DNA from: Tolypothrix bouteillei VB521301
GTDB taxonomy: Bacteria > Cyanobacteriota > Cyanobacteriia > Cyanobacteriales > Nostocaceae
NCBI RefSeq assembly: GCF_000760695.4
Contig: NZ_JHEG04000001.1
Coordinates: forward strand, 6,144,204 to 6,208,203
Reading direction: 5' to 3'
DNA length: 64,000 bases
In this document: piece by piece, positions 27,754-35,749 of the stretch
Layout of the letters: every line of letters begins with the position of its first letter
How positions within the stretch are numbered: the first letter of the stretch is position 1
Made by a program: the position numbers and the translations under genes
The notes under the pieces: model-generated
What the model was told of the DNA's origin: nothing
Databases searched by the model: none
The model's input: only the letters and a program-made list of their open reading frames with translations

Positions 27754-29967
27754 TTAAGAGACATCGCTTTTACCTGTAAACCTTGATGTATTTATTTCTG
27801 TAAGTACAGAGTTTCTAGGTGCAAAGCCTACTTCAACTGAATTTCTCGTGTAATAAAAATAGCTGTCAGGCTCGCGTTTCACATTCACACCATTAATCAC
27901 CATGCCTAAAACATTTAGACCAGACTGAGTTAAAAACTGCTTGGCTGCATTTGCACTAACATAATCACTCACTCCAGGACGAGCTACCAATAAGATCCCG
28001 TCAGATAGTTTGCTTAAAACCGCAGCATCTGCTGTTCCTGCTAGGGTTGGGGTGTCAAAAATGACGAAATCGTATTCTTCTACAAAGGAGGCAATTAATG
28101 CAACCATTCGCTTTGAATCTAACAGCGCCACTGGGTTAGGAGGTAAAACTCCAGACGGAAGAACGTAAAGATTGGGCATAACTTCCTGCACAAGTGTATA
28201 CATTGGAAGTTCGTCAACAATAAGATTTGATAGTCCTACTGCATTCCCCATACCCCAAACGTGATGCTGGACTGGATGACGCATATCGGCATCCACCAAC
28301 AAAACCCGACGTCCTACCTGAGCCATTGCCACAGCTAGATTTGCCGCCACCTCAGACTTTCCTTCTTTGGAAGCAGAACTTGTAACCACGATCGCTTTTG
28401 GCTTTTTATCTGAACTAAGAAACTTTAAGTTGGCTTGCAACATTTGATATGCGTCACCCACGGGAAAGTGAGGAATATCCCTACCAACCACTTTGAGAAA
28501 AGAAGAGCTCTTTTTGCCATTGCCAGTGGTTGAAGGAATAACCCCCAGCAGGGTGTATTGAAATAGTTCTCTGGCTTCTTTAACCGTCTTAACCGATTGG
28601 TCGAGCAAATCTAAAGTGAAAGCAGCAATGACACCAAGCAAAACACCTGCAACTGCTCCACCGCCGATAACTAGTTTCTTTTTAGAACCAGATGGTCGAT
28701 CGGGTATTAACGCAGGAGATATGACACGAGCATTTCCAATGTTTTGGTTTTCCGCGACTTGGATCTCTTGCAGTCTCCTCAAAAGTGTTTCGTAAGTCGT
28801 TTGAGCTGCTTTCAACTTCCGCTCAAGCTGCCGCTGAGTCTGTTCTAGACTGGGCAAAATGTTTGCTCGTTCTTTGTAGGCAGACCTTTCATTAGACAGG
28901 GTCATAATTTGACCTTCTAAACCGACACGTCTTGCCTCAGAGCGAGCAAAATCTTCAATCAGTTGTTGTCGCAGTTCTCCAACTTGAAGATTCTCTATAT
29001 TGACTTGCCGATCGCTGCCTTGGATCTGCTCTGTCCGCTGTTGTAACAAGCTGTTGAGGGCAGTAATTTTTTCCTCCAAATGAAGAATAGAAGGGTGTTC
29101 TGGCTGAAAACGATTTCGCTCAACTGCAAGCTGGCTTTGAGCCTCCTGAAGTTGCTCCAGTAGTTTTTGTGTTCCTGGTATTTGACTTAACTGTGCAACA
29201 GTTACAGCTTGTTGTGGATCGATCTTCGCTTGAGTTTGTAACTTTCGTGATTGAGCAGTCACATCAACCAATTGAGCTCGAGCTTGAGAAATTTGTTCTT
29301 CTAACTTGGAAATCGCGCTGACTGATGCAGTTGCTTCTTCTTGCAGAGCAATGACTTTATTTCTCTCTTTGAATCTACGCAAGGCTGTTTCTGCTCTTCT
29401 TACAGCGTTCTCAGTTTCAGGTAGCTGCTGCTGGATAAAGTTGCGAGCTGAGACTGCTTCAGCCCGATTCGCTTGTCTGTTATTGCTGATATAAATTTCA
29501 ATAACTTTGTTGACGACTTTTGCCGCAAGCTTGGGATTTTTATCTTTATAAGAAATTTGCAGTATATCGGTTCCTTTAGCAGCTTCTACCTTAAGCTTTT
29601 CAGTCATATCTCGGATTGTCAAAGGTTTGCCCCGATCATCTTTGAGGTCAAGTGAATCAATTGTTTCCTCAATAACTGGAACAGATGCCACTATTTTTGC
29701 TTGGGTATCTAACGGATTATTCGAAGCTAAAGAATCAAGCCGTCCTATGGCTCCAATAGCTTCCCCCAAACCCGTTAGTGAAGAGGCTTGATTCGTTTTA
29801 ATCAACAGACTTGCTTCTGCCTTATATGTAGGTTTCAATAAGAATGCATATAAGGATGCAAGGGTAGCAACTGCTCCAAAAACTCCTACTCCGGGTACCC
29901 AACGCCGTTGCAAAACCTGCAAATATTTTTGAAAATCAATTTCTTCAAATTGTGATGTGTGCTCCAT
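27754..29967 (-). CDS. Wzz-Wzc type polysaccharide tyrosine autokinase
   Basis: The ATG at 29967 is preferred over a TTG 18 codons upstream, giving 737 residues. The N-terminal Wzz domain has two membrane helices (about 25-50 and 440-465) enclosing long coiled coils. The cytoplasmic BY-kinase domain has Walker A (SKEGKSEVAANLA, near 535), Walker A' (VLLVDADMRHP, near 554) and Walker B (FVIFDTP, near 634). A small tyrosine cluster, YFYY, near 705 is the likely autophosphorylation tail. It controls chain length and export together with an outer-membrane OPX protein, which is not in this window. A truncated relic of the same gene lies at 31532-31677. Confidence 0.95.
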   Translation of the reverse strand: MEHTSQFEEIDFQKYLQVLQRRWVPGVGVFGAVATLASLYAFLLKPTYKAEASLLIKTNQASSLTGLGEAIGAIGRLDSLASNNPLDTQAKIVASVPVIEETIDSLDLKDDRGKPLTIRDMTEKLKVEAAKGTDILQISYKDKNPKLAAKVVNKVIEIYISNNRQANRAEAVSARNFIQQQLPETENAVRRAETALRRFKERNKVIALQEEATASVSAISKLEEQISQARAQLVDVTAQSRKLQTQAKIDPQQAVTVAQLSQIPGTQKLLEQLQEAQSQLAVERNRFQPEHPSILHLEEKITALNSLLQQRTEQIQGSDRQVNIENLQVGELRQQLIEDFARSEARRVGLEGQIMTLSNERSAYKERANILPSLEQTQRQLERKLKAAQTTYETLLRRLQEIQVAENQNIGNARVISPALIPDRPSGSKKKLVIGGGAVAGVLLGVIAAFTLDLLDQSVKTVKEARELFQYTLLGVIPSTTGNGKKSSSFLKVVGRDIPHFPVGDAYQMLQANLKFLSSDKKPKAIVVTSSASKEGKSEVAANLAVAMAQVGRRVLLVDADMRHPVQHHVWGMGNAVGLSNLIVDELPMYTLVQEVMPNLYVLPSGVLPPNPVALLDSKRMVALIASFVEEYDFVIFDTPTLAGTADAAVLSKLSDGILLVARPGVSDYVSANAAKQFLTQSGLNVLGMVINGVNVKREPDSYFYYTRNSVEVGFAPRNSVLTEINTSRFTGKSDVS

Positions 29968-30513
29968 ATTGGTCAATATGAATCCTACTGATACATTCAA
30001 TTGCGATCGCAACTGGCTCAACCTCTGAATTAGAAATCCTTGCTGTTATATTTTAGGTTCCGTGCGTGGCGGCGGGTAAACTCACTTACGGAAGGATTTC
30101 CTTCGATATGAATGACGTTCACTGCTTGTCGCCACAGTGCTGGGGATGCTATTGATACCTCATAAATACAATCCTGCTTTTTGACGTGGTACCATTTTGT
30201 TTTCTGGCACAGATCGCACCAGAATGCTTCCAACCATTCGCCTTCTAGGGAAACTGCAGTCTTTTTCGCCACCAAGATTAAGGCTTTTTGTCGGCTAGCT
30301 CCCCGTTGCTGAAGTTGACTTGCGCGATCGGCAAACAATGGATGCTTTTGACTCATGCTATCAAGATAGCATTCTTGGATTGGACAATAAATCGCTCGTC
30401 GCTTGGAACGCTTACGATTTCGGTCACACCTTTTATGCAATTCCATCACCCTTAAATGTTTCTAATTTCAGTCACACTATCTCCGCAATTCGACCTTCTT
30501 ATCAGTGGACGTA
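29914..30513. repeat. 600-bp direct duplication, copy 1
   Basis: This segment matches 31624-32223 base for base at a constant offset of 1710 bp, with no indels. It covers the first codons of wzc, the whole 139-residue gene and its leader. By eye the first 450 bp or so are identical. About seven differences cluster in 30366-30415, with two more further right (near 30457 and 30504). Confidence 0.95.
30030..30446 (-). CDS. Cys-rich conserved protein of unknown function, copy 1
   Basis: The start is the second of two adjacent codons (GTG-ATG), giving 138 residues. The basic N-terminus (HKRCDRNRKRSKRR) is followed by a CPI-x3-C pair and later by CDLCQKTKWYHV, which together could bind zinc. The C-terminal part ends with NPSVSEFTRRHARNLKY. 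Proteins of this type seem restricted to cyanobacteria and sit next to EPS tyrosine kinases; the function is unknown. It lies 62 bp upstream of wzc. The second copy differs mainly at the CPI-x3-C segment (IQE here, IHG in the other). Confidence 0.8.
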   Translation of the reverse strand: MELHKRCDRNRKRSKRRAIYCPIQECYLDSMSQKHPLFADRASQLQQRGASRQKALILVAKKTAVSLEGEWLEAFWCDLCQKTKWYHVKKQDCIYEVSIASPALWRQAVNVIHIEGNPSVSEFTRRHARNLKYNSKDF

Positions 30514-31493
30514 CAACAAAAAAGAAGGTTACGTTGGAGGGACTTACTGTACCGATCCTCTAGTACTTTTTGCATCTTCCAAATAAATCTCTGTAGTAAG
30601 CTCGCATGGAGATATGAGAATAAAGTTTTTTGCGTAAAGTTATCTGCTTGCAGATGGCGAATCATATACGGTGGATGCTTCAGAGGAAATTCGACCGCTT
30701 CTGTGGGCATATTAGCGTGTCTACTTCTTGTACCAGAGGTATGAGTTGATTCACTACCAAAACCGATATTAGAAATTAGGTTCACATTTGAGATAATACC
30801 TAAATAGTTATGCATCCAGCATGTCAATTGCCATTGATATGCCCAAACGTTAAACAAACCATCCACCATAGCATCATAGGTAGATTGCAATTCCTTAGTC
30901 CATTTATATGTTGTTCGGGTGTTTGTAAGTATGTTGTTTAGGTATCCCTTTTCTTTAATCTCTGACCATTTTTTCATGTCTAAGTCAAAATCTTTCCAAG
31001 CTCGTTTCCATGTTGCCCAACCCCAAACATGGTTATAGTGTGAGAAGTAGTAACTGTATTCGTCTCTTTTTCTACCAAATTGGATATTTTGACCAGAGAT
31101 TGTTCCTATTCGTTCATCGTACCTATATCGCTCAAGTAATTCTTCACAGAAACGAAAAAACGTAGGGTGAGGTAAGCAGTCATCTTCTAAAATAATTGCT
31201 TCTTCAACGTGTTCGAAAACCCAATCTAGACCACTAGATACACGCTTACCGCACCCTAAATTAATCTCAGAGTAGTTCTTCAAAACTTCGCAGTCCCAAT
31301 CAACACGATCGATAATTGCACGAGTAGCTTCGCACTTTTCTGCTTCACTAGGACGGTCTTGACGCGGACCATCTGCAATGATAAAAAGTTTATATGGCTT
31401 CACTTGGCGAATAGCTTCAAATACTTTCTCAGTCGTATGTGGTCGTTTAAAGATGATAAAAGCGACGGGAGTTGTTAGTCGAATAACATGCAT
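30477..31493 (-). CDS. HlpA-like glycosyltransferase, copy 1
   Basis: The 338-residue protein has the same domain as the 24-kb paralogue: FIIFKRPHTTEKVFEAI, ILEDDCLPHPTFFRFC, NHVWGWATWKRAW and VWAYQWQLTCW. It differs in having a C-terminal tail of about 30 residues. The last 12 codons (TSTDKKVELRR end) lie inside the 600-bp duplication, in sequence that is non-coding leader in the other copy. The tail therefore looks like a product of the rearrangement. It sits between the wzc relic and the second Cys-rich gene. Confidence 0.85.
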   Translation of the reverse strand: MHVIRLTTPVAFIIFKRPHTTEKVFEAIRQVKPYKLFIIADGPRQDRPSEAEKCEATRAIIDRVDWDCEVLKNYSEINLGCGKRVSSGLDWVFEHVEEAIILEDDCLPHPTFFRFCEELLERYRYDERIGTISGQNIQFGRKRDEYSYYFSHYNHVWGWATWKRAWKDFDLDMKKWSEIKEKGYLNNILTNTRTTYKWTKELQSTYDAMVDGLFNVWAYQWQLTCWMHNYLGIISNVNLISNIGFGSESTHTSGTRSRHANMPTEAVEFPLKHPPYMIRHLQADNFTQKTLFSYLHASLLQRFIWKMQKVLEDRYSKSLQRNLLFCCTSTDKKVELRR

Positions 31494-31531
31494 TTATCTT
31501 ACCTTATAAATTGTCTAAAAAATTGATAGCG

Positions 31532-31677
31532 TTCAAATACTTACAGCAACTTCAGATTTTCTTTCTTTAGGGACAGAACTCGTAACCACAATCGCTTTTG
31601 GTTTCTTATCCGAACTTAAGAAGAACCTGCAAATATTTTTGAAAATCAATTTCTTCAAATTGTGATGTGTGCTCCAT
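31532..31677 (-). pseudogene. wzc remnant with large internal deletion and frameshift
   Basis: On the minus strand the ATG at 31677 begins MEHTSQFEEIDFQKYLQVL exactly as intact wzc. The sequence then jumps to the kinase Walker A region. After a change of frame it reads FLSSDKKPKAIVVTSS, then VPKERKSEVAV and a stop. In intact wzc those two pieces are some 500 codons apart, so nearly the whole Wzz domain is missing. The Walker A glycine is Arg (KERKS for KEGKS). This is a dead relic at the end of the second duplication copy. Confidence 0.88.
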
Positions 31678-32223
31678 ATTGGTCAATATGAATCCTACTG
31701 ATACATTCAATTGCGATCGCAACTGGCTCAACCTCTGAATTAGAAATCCTTGCTGTTATATTTTAGGTTCCGTGCGTGGCGGCGGGTAAACTCACTTACG
31801 GAAGGATTTCCTTCGATATGAATGACGTTCACTGCTTGTCGCCACAGTGCTGGGGATGCTATTGATACCTCATAAATACAATCCTGCTTTTTGACGTGGT
31901 ACCATTTTGTTTTCTGGCACAGATCGCACCAGAATGCTTCCAACCATTCGCCTTCTAGGGAAACTGCAGTCTTTTTCGCCACCAAGATTAAGGCTTTTTG
32001 TCGGCTAGCTCCCCGTTGCTGAAGTTGACTTGCGCGATCGGCAAACAATGGATGCTTTTGACTCATGCTATCAAGATAGCATCCATGAATTGGACAATAA
32101 ATCACTCGTCGTTTTGAACGTTTACGATTTCGGTCACACCTTTTATGCAATTCCATCACCCTTAAATATTTCTAATTTCAGTCACACTATCTCCGCAATT
32201 CGACCTTCTTATCGGTGGACGTA
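31624..32223. repeat. 600-bp direct duplication, copy 2
   Basis: This is the partner of 29914-30513. Beyond 32223 there are 126 bp absent from copy 1. Similarity to copy 1 then resumes at 32348 (ACAACAAAAAAGAAGGTT) for about 35 bp, so the shared block is wider than 600 bp and one copy has gained or lost 126 bp. Confidence 0.95.
31740..32156 (-). CDS. Cys-rich conserved protein of unknown function, copy 2
   Basis: Also 138 residues from the ATG, and almost identical to the copy at 30030. It keeps the CPI-x3-C and CDLC pairs, and has IHG instead of IQE at the first pair and Val for Ala just before it. It is the first gene of the EPS operon, and the wzc relic follows directly. Either copy could be functional; both frames are intact. 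Confidence 0.8.
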   Translation of the reverse strand: MELHKRCDRNRKRSKRRVIYCPIHGCYLDSMSQKHPLFADRASQLQQRGASRQKALILVAKKTAVSLEGEWLEAFWCDLCQKTKWYHVKKQDCIYEVSIASPALWRQAVNVIHIEGNPSVSEFTRRHARNLKYNSKDF

Positions 32224-33672
32224 AGTAGGTGGGTGCTAAAAAACATAACTAGATTAAGAAATGTAAATTACTAAAAAGCTTATTTTTAAAGCCTTCCCAG
32301 CGCTTTACATAATTTCATATAGTTCTGTTTAATTGTGCTTACCGACTTACAACAAAAAAGAAGGTTCGTTTGGAGAGACCGAGATCGTAAAGACCATCAA
32401 AGCCCAACTCCACATATCAATAAATTCTCTATTTAGTTAAAGCAATCTGTGACAAGCCCAAACAGTTTTATCTTAATTTTTTTTTAAGATAAATAATGAG
32501 GTATATGGAGTGAATGGTTTGGAGGTGAATTGTTGAAACGATATCTATCGGTTATTACCTGTATTCGCTACTCAGATGGATATCCTGGAAAACGTAAATA
32601 GCCCTAGTAAGTAGTTGTAAATACAACAGATTTACCATCAGGTAATACAAGAAATGCAGGCGCTTAATTGAGAACACACGGAGCGAGCCTAAGGTAGAGT
32701 AATTCCCGTAAAGTAACTTCTGAGAAACTATAGCAACGGGAGGCACCAGAACAACTATTATTCTAAGTAATATTATTTATCTTGAAGCTAGCATAGTACT
32801 GTTTAAATGTCAATATTTGTCTCGCTAGCTCTCGTGCTTACATCTTATAGGATATCTGAAAGGTTTAAAACAAGTGATGTTAGTTACGTTACGCAAGTTG
32901 CTTGAGCATGAAACGAATCATAGAAGTATAAACGCTTCAGTCGTTTCAGGTAAATTTGAGAATTCTTACTTAATGTTCAATACCTGCTAAACCAAAAGCT
33001 TGCACGGGTGTATCAGTATTGAGACGAGAGAACCTCACAATGTGTACTTTCTTATTTTTCAGATATTCTCTTATGAGTATTTAATTGTATCTTAACTAAT
33101 CTTAACTAAAACCTCCCAGCACTTTTTTGTCTTTCCAAATTTGATACTCTTGTAAAAACATTGACAGAATAATTGTCTGTTTTATCCTCTGTGAGAAATG
33201 TAATTTCAGATAGAATTTTACATCCCTCTCCGGATAGAATTTCTGTCTTTCATTAGGTAGAAGCTTGTATGTTTTATATTAATCCATATGTCAGAGATTC
33301 GTTTAAAAAGAACATGTATTGTTAACCCCTGAAAGTTTAAAGTTTTAAACAATTTTTATTTCTAAAATTTTAACTAATATTTTATTGCAGGATTTTTTTT
33401 AAAAAGGGCTTAAACAAGAAAAAGTTATAAAAGTAGGAAAAGTCCTAAAAGTAGAATTGACTGACTTTGAGAATTATTGAGGCGACTGGAAGTTGTGGTT
33501 ACAAAAACACTCGTCCGCTTTTATAAAAAATGTCCCAAAATGGCTTGTGCTAAGGCTTGGGAAAGCCCACTATAAATAAGAGACGGGTATCCTTACCCGT
33601 CTCTTATTCTATGGACAATTTATTTTTTGCAAATCCCTAACTACTTATCTATCCCTATTTCTGTACGAGTAG
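32224..33672. other. 1.45-kb non-coding region upstream of the EPS operon
   Basis: AT-rich sequence without a supportable gene; a 63-codon minus-strand frame at 32555-32746 has no Shine-Dalgarno or recognisable features. It must carry the EPS operon promoter (minus strand) and the 3' region of the FTR1 gene. It contains the 126-bp extra segment, the residual leader similarity (32348-32385) and a strong hairpin at 33575-33608. Confidence 0.5.
33575..33608. terminator. Perfect 15-bp hairpin beyond the FTR1 gene
   Basis: AATAAGAGACGGGTA and its exact complement flank a TCCT loop. It lies 65 bp beyond the FTR1 stop codon. There is no T-run on either side, although the stem ends in A/T pairs. It probably ends or protects the FTR1 transcript. 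Confidence 0.55.
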
Positions 33673-34602
33673 CTAATTTTTAGTGCTTACACTCTCTGTG
33701 CTTAGGAGGCTGCGGAAATATAAACCTCCAACTGTTAGTATAAACACAACATATCCAATGGCTTGCATGAGATAGAGATGTTCTCTGTAGCCAAACAAAG
33801 ATTTCAGCACAACACCGGGAAACTCGCGATCGGGAAGAATATGAGAAGTATTCCACACCATAGGACCGAGGATGCAAGAGTGGATTTCGGCAAAGCGATC
33901 GTAATAGAAACAAAGACTTTCAGAAGCAGGATTGCTGATGGAAAGAGCCGCCGTTGCGCGATCGAACTTAAGCAACGCCGTTGCGACTAGCCCAGCTACA
34001 ATCAGTACCAGTAAAACACCCATGACTTGGAAAAACTGCCGGATGTTGATTTTAACACCTAACTTAAACAGCAATACACCTATGATGGCTGCCACTATAA
34101 TACCAGCAATAGCACCAATAGCAGGAATGAGACCCTGTTGAAAGTTAGCAGTAACAAACAGTACAGTTTCAAAGCCTTCACGTACAACAGCAACCAAGAT
34201 AAGAGTAAAAACACCCCAACCGGCGTTTAAGTCTTGTTGTAATGTACTGGAGAGCGATCCCTCAACTTGAGCTTTCATGAATTTCGCTTGTTTGGTCATC
34301 CAAATCAGCATCCAGCTAAGCATCACAATCGCCAAGATACTAAATATACCTTCCATTAATGGTTTAACGACAGGCGTATATTGAGGATTGATTGTAGTTA
34401 AGGCTTGGATAAGCCAAGTGAAGAGAAAACCTATCAGTGCGCTGATAGCAATACCAGTAACGATACCGGCATAAACCCATGGATTCAGACGAGATTGCTT
34501 TGCTTTGTCTAGCAAAGCTAGTACAATCCCAACAACAAGGGCTGCTTCTACTCCTTCTCGAAGTGTAATGACAAAAGTAGGCAAGGCGGAACTAATATTC
34601 AT
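33673..34602 (-). CDS. FTR1 family iron permease
   Basis: The 309-residue protein has seven membrane helices and the two REGxE iron-binding motifs that define FTR1/EfeU permeases: REGVE (15-19) and REGFE (141-145). The C-terminal region WNTSHILPDREFPGVVLKSLFGYRE is the form usual in cyanobacteria. It probably imports Fe3+ (or oxidised Fe2+) across the plasma membrane. No EfeO/EfeB partner is adjacent. A terminator at 34768 separates it from the small membrane genes, so it should have its own promoter in 34603-34767. No clear Fur box was recognised there. Confidence 0.93.
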   Translation of the reverse strand: MNISSALPTFVITLREGVEAALVVGIVLALLDKAKQSRLNPWVYAGIVTGIAISALIGFLFTWLIQALTTINPQYTPVVKPLMEGIFSILAIVMLSWMLIWMTKQAKFMKAQVEGSLSSTLQQDLNAGWGVFTLILVAVVREGFETVLFVTANFQQGLIPAIGAIAGIIVAAIIGVLLFKLGVKINIRQFFQVMGVLLVLIVAGLVATALLKFDRATAALSISNPASESLCFYYDRFAEIHSCILGPMVWNTSHILPDREFPGVVLKSLFGYREHLYLMQAIGYVVFILTVGGLYFRSLLSTESVSTKN

Positions 34603-34767
34603 CGAAAAAAGAAATTAATTCAGAATTAAAGGCACCTACTTTTAAGTATGAAGATGAATTACTCTTTTTGGTTCTAAAATCCCACGCATTCTGTAGGATA
34701 GACATTGTACACCATTCAATGTTAGTGTATGTTGCCCACCTAACTCCTATAGAAGTACGGCTCGCTG

Positions 34768-34808
34768 AAAAAACACCCTTAATAACCACATTCGGTTATT
34801 AAGGGGTG
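34768..34808 (-). terminator. Intrinsic terminator of the two small membrane genes
   Basis: On the minus strand a 14-bp stem (arm CACCCTTAATAACC, with one extra base on the other arm) and a 6-nt loop is followed directly by six T. It lies 50 bp beyond the 63-residue gene and before the FTR1 promoter region. Confidence 0.85.
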
Positions 34809-34857
34809 CATTCAAAACTGGGAGAAATAAAATGCCATATGTTGTGCTAAAAGAACG

Positions 34858-35049
34858 TTATTTGAGAGAAGGTTGTTTAATGACCTCCTGTTTAATCAAA
34901 TAGTTGACATGGGGTTTGAAAAAATCTTGCTGATGCAATGGAATTGTGCCAATGTGATACATAACAGGTATTAAGGTACAAATTCCTATCAAGACCCACT
35001 TGTTTTTCTGTATCATGTCACGCAAGCTTTGTTTTGTTTGTCTCTGCAT
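34858..35049 (-). CDS. Small membrane protein, 63 aa
   Basis: The ATG is preceded by GGAGG and GAGGA, a strong ribosome site. One hydrophobic helix (WVLIGICTLIPVMYHIG) follows a basic N-terminus (MQRQTKQSLRDMIQKNK). The C-terminal half is polar with His (PLHQQDFFKPHVNYL). No family recognised. It follows the 85-residue gene by 22 bp and ends before an intrinsic terminator, so the two form a small operon divergent from cbiM. Confidence 0.7.
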   Translation of the reverse strand: MQRQTKQSLRDMIQKNKWVLIGICTLIPVMYHIGTIPLHQQDFFKPHVNYLIKQEVIKQPSLK

Positions 35050-35071
35050 TCCTCAAATCCTCCGTGCATTT

Positions 35072-35329
35072 TTATTGAACTATTTGTAGAGACGGGAATA
35101 GAGGATGCCAACTTATAGCAGTGGCAGCAATAACTAAAAGCAACATCCAAACAAATATCGTTTTGCCTCTGGTTGGTTGGCTTCTCCACATGAACGAGAG
35201 AACTATCCAACTGATAAACCACCCTACTAAAAATAGCGTTGCTGTACTGCGGTAGACTAAAACTTTGGAAATATGTAACTGTTTTGGAAACTCCCCAAAA
35301 CCCGAATCAACACGCGAATCTCGCACCAT
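35072..35329 (-). CDS. Small membrane protein, 85 aa
   Basis: The start is the ATG at 35329 with GGAG seven bases upstream; the frame extends to a TTG at 35353 that lacks support. Two hydrophobic helices are visible, ATLFLVGWFISWIVLSF and FVWMLLLVIAATAI, joined by a short basic loop. The N-terminus is soluble and polar. I recognise no family. It is the first gene of a two-gene operon whose promoter lies in the 420-bp region shared with cbiM. That suggests, but does not show, a link with metal uptake. Confidence 0.7.
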   Translation of the reverse strand: MVRDSRVDSGFGEFPKQLHISKVLVYRSTATLFLVGWFISWIVLSFMWRSQPTRGKTIFVWMLLLVIAATAISWHPLFPSLQIVQ

Positions 35330-35749
35330 AATAAATCTCCATCTGGTGTTCAAGAAACAGCTATTGATGATGGAGGAAAACCTTCAATCAGCAAACAGTG
35401 AACAAAGAACAGATATGAAAAGCAAATAACTGTGAACTGAACACTGGTAACTGTTAAAAGAAGTCCTCTCCCATTAGGTAAATGGGTTCCCTGATACTTA
35501 AGAGAAACTTCATTTAGAGCGAATGCACTTCACAGACGCTTTATACACTTATCTGAGAATACATACTTTTAGGAAAAAAATCTATAGTCGAAAAATTAAT
35601 TCATTTATAGTTTTTCTATAAAACGATAAATTTTTATTATATTTGAGCCATTTGTCCTTGCTAGTGCTTAAGAACAGAGACGGGGAACTTTTGCCCCCGA
35701 TCGTTCTTCTTGAGTCAAGACCCGTACCGATTTAAACTGAAAGCTTTAG
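35330..35749. promoter_or_regulatory. Divergent promoter region and structured cbiM leader
   Basis: These 420 bp lie between the small membrane operon and cbiM. Near the cbiM start, 35669-35714 can fold: CTTAAGAAC pairs with GTTCTTCTTGAG and CGGGG with CCCCG. No cobalamin riboswitch core (B12 box) was recognised. The A+T-rich stretch 35570-35650 is the most likely promoter site. Confidence 0.45.

Noticed and set aside
32555..32746. 63-codon minus-strand frame in the EPS upstream region
   Set aside because: No Shine-Dalgarno, no recognisable features and no neighbours to support it.
35330..35749. Cobalamin riboswitch before cbiM
   Set aside because: The conserved B12-box core could not be found on either strand; only a simple interrupted hairpin is present.
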